A DNA stretch of 64,000 nt from Rhizopus arrhizus. Its lineage: Eukaryota > Mucoromycota > Mucoromycetes > Mucorales > Rhizopodaceae. Location of the stretch: contig JAKZZE010000015.1 in assembly GCA_024220505.1 (NCBI GenBank), forward strand, positions 1,178,001 to 1,242,000. The letters run 5' to 3'. This document shows, in pieces, positions 52,407 to 64,000 of the stretch (its first letter is position 1; each line of letters opens with the position of its first letter). The position numbers and the translations under genes were made by a program. Below the pieces are notes generated by a model. It was not told the origin of the DNA. It did no database searches and saw only the letters and a list, made by a program, of their open reading frames with translations.

Positions 52407-53501
52407 TTATTTTAAATTCTTTCTTACACGTGAATATATTACGCGTAAGCTCTCCCCGTTTCCATATCGTTTAAAGTAACCAACTCGACTACCAGTCTCC
52501 CAACAAATCTTCCAAGACATTTTGCCATTTTTTTTCGAGATAAAGTTTTCAATAAACGTTATTTCTTCATCAGTCAACGAATCTTGAACCACTGACTCAA
52601 TGACTTTGATTTCCGCTGGTTCTTCCATTGGTGTTGTTGTCTCGTCCTTATCTTCAAATACAATTTCTTCATATTTTCTTTTTAATTTTGAATGGTAATC
52701 AACACTTTGATTAACATATTTAAGAACTTTGCTATTTACTAGCAGTTCATCTTTAAGAAGGCTTCTGATTTTTTAAACTGGTTTTCAGAAGTAAAACATA
52801 TTGTCACCAAAGCATTCAACTGGGACTCGCTGGCACCAGCATGTTTTTCTGTTTCATTTTTGACGATTGTATAGTTCAATAATCGTCACGTCATCGTAAA
52901 GATCCAAAGCCATGATGTTTCTTTGTTGACTACCAAAGAAGTACTGTATTGCTACAATGGGATCCATGTTGGCAGAACTTTTGTTGCTTAAGGCAGGATC
53001 GATGATCCGATTAGAAATTAAATAGCAGTTTTTAGCCCAGTTATAACATATTGTTTCAAACATATTCGCTTTTGTGTTTGATTGCTCAAATGTATGCATA
53101 ACAGCTTGACTCACTGTATCTACACAGAATATTAACACAATCGGATAAAATTTATATCGCATGAAGACGTTGATGGAGTAAGTTATTAATCTCGCCATGA
53201 AGGTTTGATCTAAGCGTTTTTGTACTTCGATTAGTATAGGTGGGAGGCTACTGGAAATGCCGATACGTGAGACATAAAGGATGTCACCTCTCAAGCCATT
53301 TGACCACTCAGTATTATCAGTGGTATAAGTACCGGGTGTAACATCCAAAAGAGATTTCGAAATATGATCAACAATAGTTGAATTAGACAAAATGATTTTG
53401 CTAAGTTTGTCATCACCAGGACGATAATCAGATGGTATCTTAAATAAAAGGAGATCTTCAGGTACTATGGAAAAACACGTAAGCATCAGTGGACTAAACA
53501 C
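52407..53501 (-). pseudogene. PD-(D/E)XK nuclease-like gene with C-terminal helical domain, frameshifted
   Basis: The N-terminal part is SIVPEDLLLFKIPSDYRPGD then STIVDHISKSLLDVTPGTYT, with RGDILYVSRIGISSSLPPIL and IEVQKRLDQTFMARLITYSI. The Asp of GDILY and the E-x-Q of IEVQ form the variant PD-(D/E)xK active site seen in transposon-linked nuclease families. The ORF ends in a stop near 52854. The coding pattern then resumes in other frames as KHAGASESQLNALVTICFTS and LKDELLVNSKVLKYVNQSVD, and ends in SLTDEEITFIENFISKKNGK with MSWKICWETG, a Myb/SANT-like region. At least two frameshifts separate the blocks. A LINE sits directly upstream of its 5' end. This looks like a member of a repeated mucoralean family. 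Confidence 0.65.
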
Positions 53502-53562
53502 ATTTTATAACAGCTTACTTTGCATTATTAGAATAAAAATATAGTGTTGCTAGGGAAATGAA

Positions 53563-55378
53563 TTTTTTTTTTGTAAATAAATAGTCTGAGAGCGGTATGA
53601 ACCAAACGGAACAGAGTGTAGGCGATTGAACATGCTAGTCAAGGTCGAGTCTGCCCCTTGTGAGGGTGGCAAACTGCGACATAGCACGAGTGACCAACTG
53701 TTTATCAATAAAAGGAAAGCCGTCAATAGTAAATCTCCAATGGGCACGCCAGATAACGGAAAGCACACAGCAGCTGAGAGTCTAGAGATCAGTGTTGTCA
53801 ACAAAAGTAAACTGCTGAAAAGACCAGAGAATTGAGCATACATCGTCTTGAGTGAAAGTGAGGTGTGGACTAAAGAAATTGAAGGCATCTATCCATACTC
53901 TCTATTTCATAGGACAGCGCACGAAGAGGTGTTGTAAGTCTTCAGTGTTGGCAGAACAAAATTTACATTGTGAAGAGGTCAAACCGTTATCAAATCTTGA
54001 AAGAAGTGATTGGCTATAGAGTTTACGGTGGAGTAGACGATACCATAGAGACCGACTTTCAGGCGAAACAGGCATTGTCCAAAAAAGTGACCACTTGGAG
54101 GTTGGTATTTGTGACAGTGCCGATGATGGTAGAGATCGCTGTATGAGAGACAACCGAAATGGTTTAGGTTTGTAATTGATCCATTGGGCTGCAAACAGAA
54201 GGCATAGATGAACGCTGAATCATCTACTTCACCAAATGGTTGATTTTGATTCAATATATGAGGCCAGATAAGCTGATTTAGCTTGATGATACGATTATGA
54301 ATATCTCGGCTTAACTTAGAAACCAGACGAGGGGAGGAAGGCTGGTCAGATGACAATAAAGGTCGTATACATCCAAAGTGGTGATCATACGTAAAAAATT
54401 GAGACACCTTGAGTTTTTTGTGTCGTGATCGAGTGATCCAATAATCAGTAGGAATCATAGCGAATATAGCAGACAGGGGCAAGCGGAGAAGTGTGGCAGG
54501 AGTACACTTTGCCTGTTCTGTATCTACATATCCGAAAGAATCAACTGCCTCATATATGTTTTGCATAAAGTTATTGACGTGAGCAGCAGGACATAATTGC
54601 AAAAGAGGGAAAAAGAGAGCCAGTCTTGTTCCAGTATTTCCTGAATGGAAATGACGTATATGATTTAGCAATATAGGCTGACTACAAGACTGAGGGTGGT
54701 TATCTTCCAGAACTTGACGAAGCAAGCGTATCTGTAGGTTGTGTCGTTGAATTTGTGGATCCAAAAGACCTAACCCATCTAACTTTGGATCTAAACACAA
54801 CTGCGTGTATTTGATCTTAGGTTTGCAATTATGCCAGACAAACTGATAAATCACAGAATTGAGCCGTCGAAAGAAGGTAGTCGGCAAATGAACCATCTGC
54901 AGAACATACCACAATTTAGAAAGTATTAATGCATTCACTATGATAACGTGTCCTTTGATAGAAAGTCTACGTTGAGAGTAGATAGTACATTGAGATTTCA
55001 CTGTCTGTAACAACTGTTGTTCTAGATAACGACGTTGATGATGAGATATTTGGTACTTATAATATGAAAACAGTAAGAAGTCAATAGCTAACAACTATTA
55101 TTTATTAAGTAAGAAAAAGGAGAGGAACTAATAATTTAGAATGAACCCTGGGTTATATCGTCTGACTATTAATTGTATAGTCTGACGTAGGCTGAACTGA
55201 GATCAATAATAAAATAATAAATAAAGACATCATTAATGACCAAACACGACAGATGAAAAGACTGAATCAAGGGAAAGCCAAGGTATCGAAGTGGACTAGG
55301 TGACGAATGATCGTGCCATTTGGAAATACCTTGCACTGCTAGAAAAGCAATCCACTCTGGGTAGGAGCGTCCATTCAA
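53563..55378 (-). mobile_element. 5'-truncated LINE retrotransposon, copy 2, with internal insertion
   Basis: The minus strand gives the LINE C-terminal half: LNGRSYPEWIAFLAVQGISK and SPLRYLGFPLIQS (near 55280), an interruption, then RRYLEQQLLQTV and QRRLSIKGHVIIVNALILSK with LWYVLQM, further connection blocks, then SLWYRLLHRKLYSQSLLSRF and CKFCSANTEDLQHLFVRCP (zinc finger), and VWRAHWRFTIDGFPF. The YADD RT core is missing. A 10-nt A-run at the 3' end (T-run 53563-53573 on plus) is a remnant poly-A tail. About 150-200 bp (55060-55255) of unrelated AT-rich sequence breaks the frame, probably a second insertion. It abuts the PD-(D/E)XK pseudogene. Confidence 0.85.
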
Positions 55379-56722
55379 AGAAAATGCTTCATGCTATTAA
55401 GTATAAGTATAATATGCTCTGAATCGACAGAATGAAAAAATGGCATGCTTGAGAATATTTTGTAAGCATAGATTTCTTCAGCAAATCATAGATATACTGG
55501 AGCTTTTTAGTATAAATTTACTTGGTCTGCATATTGGTCAAGTGTTTTTTTTAGTTATTTTCATAATCTCACAAGAGTTCAAGCTCATAATATGATTATG
55601 AAGCAGTAAGGTTTAACAAAATGAGGGATTATTTTCCGAAAGTCCAAGAAAAATGGAAAGAAAAACAAAAGGAGAGAAGAAGAAATTACATTTTACCTCT
55701 TTCTATGACTTGTTTAAATAGCAAGTTCTACCAAAAATAAGAACTGACATGCTATATGATTTTCAATTCTTGTACTGAAATTAATTTTTGCTATTACATT
55801 GGACGATGAGAACCTATACCTAGTCTATTTAAAATAAAAAGCCCTATGGTCATTATCTGCCTTGTATACCGCAAAACGACGCTCAGTTACTTTCATGTAT
55901 TTCGAGTGTAGAAAAACAAAAATTAACTTTTCTTACTGTACAAAATTTTGCAGGTTAGAAAATGATAGGAGGATTCGGGCAGGAGTCAACATGGAATAGG
56001 AGTAAGGAGATTTATGTTTTATATAAAAATAAATTCGTTATTATATCGCATATAAGCATAAATGATGAAAAGAGGTACTCCATGTTGTATGAAGCCCTAG
56101 CAAGTCCCCTTACAACTAAATTTTATTCTCTTCGTAGATGCCTAACATAATCAAGCTAGCATCAAATACTTCAAATGCAGCACAAAGATATTTTAAAGAA
56201 AAAATAATAAACTAATTTTTAACCCACACGAGAAATAAAAAATAATTAAACTATTTGAAAAGCAGAATAACCTTATACTTGGCTCTTTCCACCAGATTTG
56301 TATCGTTGAGTATTTTTTGAAGTGGAACAATTAAAGAGCGCTTAATTTTCTTATGTCGCACAATCGCACAAAAGCACATTTTTTTTGTCAGTTTGGTTAC
56401 ACTTAGAAATTGTTACATGTTCTTTTGTGATACGCCTTGACCATTCATCTTTGCAAACACAAAAACAGGTATTTTTTTTCTTACTTCTTCATTAGAAGGT
56501 TTGTGTTGAGATCCGTTGCTATTGAACGAAAGAAAAAAAAACAAAAGAACCAAATTACTTTGGTTCAATTTTACTCCTATTTTCGTACCTTTTTCGACCT
56601 TTCCTGATCGACGAAAGGATACCGTGTTTCCAATTCGGAACAACAAATGTTGCACTTTATATATTAGATCACTTTCTATTCTTTCCTTCTCTTTTTTCCA
56701 CTTTATACATTTTCATAGACTC
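55379..56722. other. Gene-free AT-rich spacer
   Basis: No supported gene between the LINE and the esterase-like gene. The frame at 55962-56150 is not convincing, and 56413-56655 (minus) is low complexity. It ends in a CT-rich promoter-like tract. Confidence 0.5.
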
Positions 56723-58041
56723 ATGGGCATTACAATACAACAAAACAAATTAAAATACGTCTACATAACATCCATCGTGGGCTGTCTTCTGCTCTGGTTC
56801 ACCATTTATGAATATCCTGCTGATCAAAAAGCAGACTTAGTAACAGATATTGAAGAAGATCGTTTATGTACACCTACGACTTACAACATCGGACAATGGA
56901 TCTATGACCCTTCTCCATTCACAAATATTGCACAGAAATCAGGATATAACTGTATAAAGAAAAAATTTGCTCATCGATGTTTTCGCAGACTGTCAGAGCC
57001 AGATGAAATTGTTCGATCCAAGCAAATGTATGCACAGGCACATGTTCAAATAACTTTTAACTTATGTTTCTTCATTGTTGTTTTTTCAATATTAATAGAT
57101 TGGATTACAGATGGCAACCTTCTCAATGCCACTTATTAGAAATGAACACAGACTTATTAGCTGACCATTTTCTTCAGCGTCCCATCTTGTTTATTGGTGA
57201 TTCCATTACACAATTACAATTCGAAAGTCTCAGTTGCCTACTTGGTCACCGATATCAGAAAAGACAGGCAACTATGAATGGAGGCAATCCAAGGCTTCGT
57301 GTGAGCGAGATAGGTAATGAAAACAGCACTGCACTAGCATATATTCGATCCGACTATCTGTTAAGGTTAGATGATTTTAAAATAATGGAACCATTTGATA
57401 GTAATGGAGTTCAATTGGGATCAGGGGAAAATTATCCATGGTAAATGGCAGCTAAAGAAATTGTAGAATTTACTGAGACGTGTATTTTTTTCCTTTGATA
57501 TAGGGTTCATGCTATATCTGAGTTTAAATATATTGTTATTAACACAGTAAGTTGTACTTTATTAAATAAGGTCTTTCTATAAACTAAATGCAATTATTAG
57601 GGTCCTCACTGGCATGTCAACGAAAGATGGGGCCCCAATCGATCAGAACAAGAACTTTTATCAGCCTATGAAAAAGCTATGACGATCGTATATCAGTATT
57701 TAAAAGATCACCTACAGTCTGACCAAACCGTGTGGGTTAGAACAACGCCACATGGACATGCCAAATGCTCTCAATATACCTCACCTCAGCCTTCACCTGT
57801 TGCACCTTCTGGTAAACTAGGTGAATACGACTGGCATCTTTTTAAAGAATTTGACTTGATTTGGAAGAAATTGATCGCCAAAGGAAATGATAACCGATTC
57901 CAACAATTCGATATCGCAGCGATGTCCAATATGCGAGGTGATGCCCATTCAAGACCAGACAAAGATTGCTTGCATACCTGTCTACCTGGGCCAGTCGATG
58001 ACTGGAATAGATTACTGTATCACGAAATTATGAAAAAATAA
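56723..58041 (+). CDS. TBL/PC-esterase-like type II membrane protein (376 aa, 4 exons)
   Basis: The exons are 56723-57027, 57099-57440, 57504-57546 and 57601-58041; phases close. Residues about 12-30 (VYITSIVGCLLLWFTIYEY) are one N-terminal membrane anchor, so the catalytic part faces the Golgi or cell exterior. The PC-esterase (trichome birefringence-like) family hallmarks are present: ILFIGDSITQLQFESL (GDS nucleophile Ser motif) and the C-terminal DCLHTCLPGPVDDWNRLLYH (D-x-x-H motif). Such enzymes O-acetylate or modify cell-wall polysaccharides in plants and fungi; the substrate here is inferred to be a glycan. A cysteine pattern (RLCTPTTYNIGQWIYDP, KSGYNCIKKK) is typical of the N-terminal TBL region. 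The next gene starts 89 bp away. Confidence 0.82.
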
Positions 58042-58129
58042 AGCTAGTCACATCGACATCAGCCACATAAATAGATACTTTTTTTTTGACAACTGAGCTA
58101 ATTTTTTTTTTTTTGTGTTCTTTAAAGTC

Positions 58130-61100
58130 ATGGCCACTACGACACTGCAACTTTACTGGGATCTTGCTTCATTTGATCCCAGCGTGAGACAGAAAGCTGC
58201 TCATTCACTTATTAAAACGTTGGCCGAATTCCAAAAGACGCACGAAGAAACTTTGGAACAGATTGATGTTGCTGATACAGAAGAAAAGCTTGATGCACTC
58301 TGTGCTTCTGATGTATCCTATGCTGTACGTCGTTTAGTTAGAGGTCTTTCATCTTCTAGACAAGGTGCTCGACAAGGTTTTTCTTTAGCTTTGACTGAAG
58401 TAAGTTATTTTTTGTGAGTTTATAAACCAAAGGCTAAATGTGTATTTGAATAGTTGTTAGCTATTGTCGAACTCATTTCCGCCAAACTTGTGCTTGATCT
58501 TTTGTTTAAATGGACTGAATGTACTGGATCTATGAAGGGTGACGAAGTGCGTGACATGTTGTTTGGTCGCTTGTTTGGTTTGATGTCTATTGTTGCAGCA
58601 GGAATGATATCTCGAGAGTCCACCACAACTGAAGATATTGTTCGTATCTTGACTAGCTTACAAGAAATGTCAACTCAAAAATCATATCTTGCAGAAGTAT
58701 GCCACCATGTTGTTATCAATATGATTCCTTATGTACAGTATTACTTTTTCTGTAAAGAATACAAAATACTTATATTCCTCTCCGTGTAGGTTAAAGATAC
58801 TCAGCATCAAGAAATTGCTGTTGAAAAGATAAAAGAACTTTACTTTAGTGGTTCCGTCAGTAATGTGGATCAATTGAATCTTGTGATGAGCCTTCAACAG
58901 CTTGATAATATTGATTTGAGTGGCCCATTTGCCAATTGGAAGTCTCAAACGATTTTGGATCCTACCAATTTGCCTCGATTAGCCCGTATTCTTTGTGAAG
59001 TTCCTGATGACTCACAAGACTCTTCATCCGATTGGAAGCCTCAACTTCACTCTGTCTGGGACCCCATCTTGGCCGTTTATCTTGAATCTAATCAACCCAC
59101 AAACATAGCCTCTTTCCAAGAATTCTGGACTGTGTGCGTTGACAGTAAGTTGATTATGATGATAAAATCAAGACAAGTTTAACTTTAATTTTTCTAGGCA
59201 CTTTATTTGATACGAATGCTAGCCATGGACGTAAATTCTGGGGATTCCAACTGGTAGAAAAAGTATTGAGTCGATTATCTCCTGAACAAGTTCCCTTGAT
59301 TTTTACTGCCAATTTTATGAGAACTTTTATCAACAATCTCTCATCTGACGTTCGTTTCCTTTATAACGCTGCCAAGCATACTGTAAGTCTTTTTTTACAA
59401 AACACACATAAGTTATTAAAGTAATTTTGATATTAGGCTCAAGTTATTCACAAGGTAGCTGAAGAGAACAAGAAAGTAGGATTCGCATTGGTTACTCAAC
59501 TGTTGGGTAAACATGGCAACCAAAACTTTGATCGTATTACTCGTACAAAAACTGTCGAAAATTTATTGACAACGATGGATGCTGAAGGCATCACTTCCTA
59601 TCTGGAATATCTTGCTGAAACATTTATTCATACGCAAGAAGATGCTGCCGAAACTAGTCGTGAATGGGTCTTGAATCAAATGACTCTCTTGGTTACCAAC
59701 ACAAAGATCCCCAAGCAAGAAGAATGGGTCGTTGAACTTACACAATTCTTGATGACGTTTGCTTTCTTTGAAGTGAAGACAGCCGATGCAAAGAACAAGT
59801 CTTACTTGAAGGGATTGCACAAGCCTACACCTGCATTGTCTGATGCTACTATTGAATATGCTCAAGGACGTTTCCAGGCTGTCTTGGTTGGTTTGTCCAA
59901 ACTCTCACCTCCATCTGAAGATCAACAAGAAAGCTTAAAGACACGCAAATGGAATGGATACACAAAGGATTATGAGCTCTGGGTTCATAAAATATACACA
60001 ATCTATCAAACATTAGAAAAGAGCAAGAAATTAAAAGCTCGCTTACAACTTTCCAAGGAGACAAAGGCTATCGTTCAACAAGCCATTGAAAAAGCAGAGT
60101 CATTGGATGCAAAGAAAAACGAAGAACCCTCTGACAGTTTAGAGCGTGGGTTCCAAATCTTGCTGTTGAACATTGTTACTCATTTGTGGATTAACGAAGA
60201 AGAAGGCGTTTCTATCTTGTCTGAACTTTTGGATTGTTATCAAAAGATTTTCACTGAAAAGAAGACCAAGAAGAAGAACAGTAAGGAGACTGAAGAAAAG
60301 CAACCTGATCCCGTTGACGTCATTGTCGATATCCTTGTTTCCTTTTTAACCAATGAGTCTCCTGTACTCAAGAACCTTGCTGAAAGAGTATTTGAAATGT
60401 TTTCTCACAGATTGACAGAGCAATCTCTTAAGATCTTGTTGGACATCTTGGCTTCTGGAGAAGATAAGCAAGATGATGAATTATTCTCTGAAGAAGAGGA
60501 TGAGGAAGACGATGATGTTGAAATGATTGATATGGATGATATTGATGAAGAAGAGGAGGAGGAAGAGGAGGAAGAGGAAGATGTAGATGAAGAACTCCGT
60601 CAAAAGGTTGAAGAAGCCATGAAATCCCAAGGTATCAATGCTGTAGACGACGAGTCTGACGAAGAATTAGATGATGATGCCATGGCTGCCTTTGATGAAA
60701 AGTTAGCTGAAGTCTTTAAACAAAAGAAGATTGCCAAACAAGAAAAGGCCACTATGCAGCAAAATGTCATTCACTTCAAGAACAATGTGATGGGACTTGT
60801 TGCTATTTATGCACGCAAGAATCCTACCAACCCACTTGTGTTGACCTTGATTGTACCTCTTTTGAACATCATTCGTTCTACACCTGCTAAATCAGCCACC
60901 AGCCAATTTGTTGAAAAGGTAGTCGCTTTCCTTAAAAACCGTTTGGCTAGATCAACAGAGTATCCTAAAGATATTAAGGATGATTCTGCCATTGATGTTC
61001 TTCAAGCTGTACATGAGTTTGCCAAGCATTCAACCTCCAAGGAATTGTCTGACATGTATGTTCAATTAGCCATATATTTGCGTAAAGTAATTTTGGGAAC

Positions 61101-61642
61101 TGGTGCGGATTTTGAAGTGTTTCCCAACTTGGACAAGAAGCAAAAGACACGTTTGGATAAGATGATGGCGATTTACAATGATTCATGTCAATTGTATCTC
61201 AGCAAGAAATCCACTGTGTTCCCTGCAAGTATGATTCAACAGTTATTACAGCGCTATCCCTTAAGTTCATGGGGATTGTTGGATACCTTGGTTACCTTTT
61301 TAGACCGTAAAGCTTGTGCAAACAATTACAGATTGTCTATGACATGTCAGTGGACAAGTACGATTGTTCAACGTACAGTTAATAAGGTAAGAATCCACAG
61401 GAAAAGATAGACATTAATAACTCAAATGATTATAGAAACATGAAGCATACAACGAAAAATTCATTTCCATGTTACCCAAATTGGCTAAATCCATTAACGC
61501 AACAATTGAGCAGTGCAGTGAAGAAAATAGCGGCACGTTAGATAATCAAACCAAGAAGAATTTCAACAAGTTTGTTTTGCAATTAACTAGAGTGTACAGT
61601 AACTTAGGAGTTGACTCTCCATTTAAACCCTTGTCTTCTTAA
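58130..61642 (+). CDS. Pol5/MYBBP1A-type nucleolar protein (1081 aa, 6 exons)
   Basis: The exons are 58130-58399, 58454-58732, 58790-59144, 59198-59382, 59437-61386 and 61436-61642; phases close. The start is MATTTLQLYWDLASFDPSVR. ARM-like helical repeats run throughout: YAVRRLVRGLSSSRQGARQG, EVRDMLFGRLFGLMSIVAAG and the C-terminal QQLLQRYPLSSWGLLDTLVT. Residues about 675-730 are a highly acidic tract (EEEEEEEEEEEDVDEELRQK), and Lys-rich patches such as EKKTKKKNSKETEE occur. The family (yeast Pol5, animal MYBBP1A) is nucleolar and needed for rRNA synthesis and 60S assembly, despite the DNA polymerase V name. The long single exon 5 holds most of the protein. Confidence 0.88.
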
Positions 61643-61965
61643 TAAAGAAAAAAAAAAAATAGGCTAACCTATCTATTTAATACAATCGTTGAATAATCAT
61701 CTCTTCAAATTATATAAATGTTAATACACTTACTCCTTTTTTTCTATTTAGAAAGATGATAGTATGTAAGGGGTAGGGATATATGAAATATGCAGAGAGA
61801 TAAAAGTCTACGTATATTAGTGTGCATGTGTTGGTAACTATGTACATGCATTATTTGTCAAAACATTACGCCTCTTGAATTTGGACCCAGTCATCATAAA
61901 CTAAATTTGATTCTTATCGTTCTCTCTTTGTCTTCTTTTAGATTTTTTTTATACCCGAAAAAAAG

Positions 61966-63651
61966 ATGGAAGTCAGTAAGCCTGATGTAGAACAGGAACA
62001 TACATTCACATTAAAAAAATTATGGAAACATATGGGACCAGGTAGATGTGAACAGGGATTTTGAAAAAGAGTTTAAAATAACGTTGATAGGCTGGCTGAT
62101 GTAAATGAGACGAATTAAAAGCATTGAATCTTAACACATCTGTAGGTCAATAGGATATCTTGATCCTGGCAACCTCGAATCCGATCTTCAAACCGGTGTT
62201 GCTTCTGGGTACAGTTTGCTTTGGCTACTCTTCTGGTCCCATGTGATAGGTAACACAAGAGAGCATACGATCTGTTCTTTCTGCTCACCTCTTTCTTCAC
62301 AGGCTTGATTTTTCAGTTATTAGCAGCCAAGCTAGGCACAGTCACCGGCAAACACCTAGCACAACTCATCCGTCAGCATTATTCTCCACCTCTGGCCAAC
62401 ACCCTCTGGGCTTTCACGCAACTTGCCCTGATCGGAGCCGACATGCTGGAGACGGTCGGGACAGCGATCGCGCTTCACATCTTCTTGCGCTGTCCGGTCT
62501 GGGTCGGTGTGATGATGACCTCATTTGATACCATCACTTTTACAATGATTCAGCGGTACGGCATGCGTCATCTGGAAGCGATTTTCATGATCCTGATCAG
62601 CCTGATGGCCATCTGCTTTTGGCTCGAACTGATTCAATCCGAACCTGACCTGGGCCAGATCGTTCACGGTCTCCTGATGCCCTCGGTTCCTCGCCATGCC
62701 GAGTTTCAAGCGGTAGCGATGGTCGGTGCGGTCGTCATGCCTCACAACATGTTCCTGCACAGTGCCTTGGTCGCCTCGCGAGAAGAAAAGAGCACACAGC
62801 AGCTGAAACAAGCCAATGTCTATATCGCTCTGGATTCCGCACTCGCCCTGACCGTCTCGTTCCTGGTCAACTTGGCGATCGTGGTCGTCTTTGCCCAAGG
62901 TAAGAGAAAGTGATGCTGTGCTGGGTGTTCATGTCTCTGTAGTGTTCTATCAGCAGGATCACAAGGTCGAGCTGCTCGGTTTAGCGGATGCGGATGCCGT
63001 CTTGGGTAAAACATTAGGTTTTGCTGCAAAGTATCTGTGGGCTGCTGGGTTACTCGCAGGTAGAAAGATAAACATCGGATCGGATTGTTAACAGACATCT
63101 AGCCGGACAGAGTTCGACAATGACAGGCAGTCTGGCAGGAAGATATGTGACTGAAGGATTCTTTGGGCATGTGTTTGATAAAGAATGGCATCAGATGGCC
63201 ATCACACGGGCCCTGTCCATTGTACCTGGCATGGTGGTCGCCATATTTGCTGTTGATCATTTCGATACCATGGGTGAATTGCTCAATGTGTTGCAAAGGT
63301 AAAGTAAAATCAAATTATCTTATTCGCTAAACCAACTCCGAGTACAGTATCTGTCTACCCACCGTGTTGATTCCCATCATCAAGTTATCTTCATCTTACT
63401 CTGTCTTGCAAGACTTTAAAATATCATTTAAACTTCAATTCATCTGCTGGTGCCTGATTACGATCGTGATCTCACTCGATATCTTTCTCTTTATTCAATA
63501 CGGTCAAACATTAGGCATCAGTAGGATCATCAATCCTGCAGTGTTTGTTTACATCTTGTTCTTGATGTACATTGTCTGGAAGCCCCTAAACGCTGTGATG
63601 GAGGATGGATGGATTCATCTGGCACGATTTGATGTCCCTAGTTCAATATAA
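61966..63651 (+). CDS. NRAMP divalent metal transporter (467 aa, 7 exons)
   Basis: The exons are 61966-62041, 62091-62100 (10 nt), 62146-62249, 62303-62899, 62943-63059, 63103-63298 and 63348-63651; phases close. Transmembrane helix 1 gives [20 protein letters not shown], with the metal-binding DPGN motif. The TM6 motif [19 protein letters not shown] has the conserved MPHN, and helices continue through [20 protein letters not shown] and [22 protein letters not shown] proteins cotransport Mn2+, Fe2+ and other divalent ions with protons. The predicted protein lacks an extended N-terminus. It ends [10 protein letters not shown], somewhat short against many members (500-550). It is likely a plasma membrane or vacuolar carrier (inferred). 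Confidence 0.93.
62091..62100 (+). other. 10-nt micro-exon in the NRAMP gene
   Basis: The ten bases gctggctgat are flanked by gatag (3' splice site) and gtaaat (5' splice site). Joining exon 1 (phase 1) and exon 3 through it gives [15 protein letters not shown], the invariant TM1 sequence. Skipping it joins exon 1 to exon 3 in the wrong frame, with a TAG two codons later. Confidence 0.85.
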
Positions 63652-64000
63652 AAAGCATTTATGTATAGAAATATGCACATAATGATATTTGACTGATACG
63701 CAACGCGTTTATATGCTTTATTCTGTTTTATAATTGATATAAACAAATGATTGGGTTAGTAGCTGTTGACATGGTGAACAGGATAGGTTGTGATGTATGA
63801 ATACAGTCAATATGTTGCCCAACAATGGCTTGAATCAATTGACCCTACATAAACTCTTAGCATTTTAAAGACCATCGCCTCATGGACTTACTGTCTCTAT
63901 ATGTTTAATCTCGATCAAAAGTGAAGAAAATGCGATAAGGTAAGGGGGGTGTATGGCAAGTTGATGAACAGTGGATTCAAATTGTATTTTTCTTGAAGGT
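63652..64000. other. Terminal flank without a gene
   Basis: AT-rich sequence after the NRAMP stop. No feature supported. Confidence 0.5.

Noticed and set aside
59488..61410. Long acidic low-complexity tract suggesting an artefact
   Set aside because: It lies inside the continuous Pol5/MYBBP1A-like frame, and acidic tracts are usual in that family.

Overview
The window is nuclear DNA of a filamentous fungus, most likely an early-diverging Mucoromycota (Mucorales-type) species. This rests on AT-rich sequence, many short introns, animal-like genes missing from most Dikarya (a CIN85/CD2AP-like triple-SH3 adaptor, a TTC36 homologue, a BTB plus CAP-Gly protein), degenerate LINE and Tc1-type elements, and a U12-type AT-AC intron. 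The species cannot be named from the sequence alone.

Layout. 1-5 kb: a 19-bp tandem repeat, a decayed multi-exon gene, a Tc1-like transposase scrap, and a complete-looking 2.65-kb DNA transposon with 32-bp perfect terminal inverted repeats and an open 703-residue DDE transposase. 5-7.6 kb: a secreted alkaline phosphatase (minus strand). 9-11.5 kb: a terminal exon of an unknown gene with a 5'-truncated, mutated LINE lodged just upstream of its splice acceptor. 13-14 kb: a small secreted peptide gene with a possible Kex2 site, then a COQ5 pseudogene. 14-19 kb: almost gene-free, apart from one compositionally distinct island near 18.06-18.29 kb.

19.4-33.5 kb is a gene-rich block: ribosomal protein eL34, a Cys/His-rich candidate, TTC36-like, the SH3 adaptor, a LisH-CTLH-WD40 protein whose stop codon overlaps that of a convergent small membrane protein, LSM12 with the U12 intron, GET2 and BTB/CAP-Gly. 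34-41 kb is accessory: an inverted pair of decayed gene copies, a third LINE scrap, an intact SAM-dependent methyltransferase and its decayed tandem copy. 41.5-47.5 kb is a compact co-oriented minus-strand run of housekeeping genes: CDC45, the TFIP11/Ntr1-like G-patch protein and argininosuccinate synthase. Then come a PhyH-type dioxygenase, a dead Tc1-like element, a PD-(D/E)XK pseudogene and a second LINE. 56.7-63.7 kb carries three plus-strand genes: a TBL/PC-esterase-like type II membrane protein, the Pol5/MYBBP1A nucleolar protein and an NRAMP metal transporter with a 10-nt micro-exon.

The genes do not form one pathway. They cover translation and ribosome biogenesis (eL34, Pol5), RNA metabolism (LSM12, TFIP11), replication (CDC45), arginine synthesis (ARG1), tail-anchored protein insertion (GET2) and secretion or cell-surface work. 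Exon models were joined by hand from splice motifs and reading frame; where exon coordinates are listed I checked that the phases close. Domain names come from recognised motifs, not from a database search.
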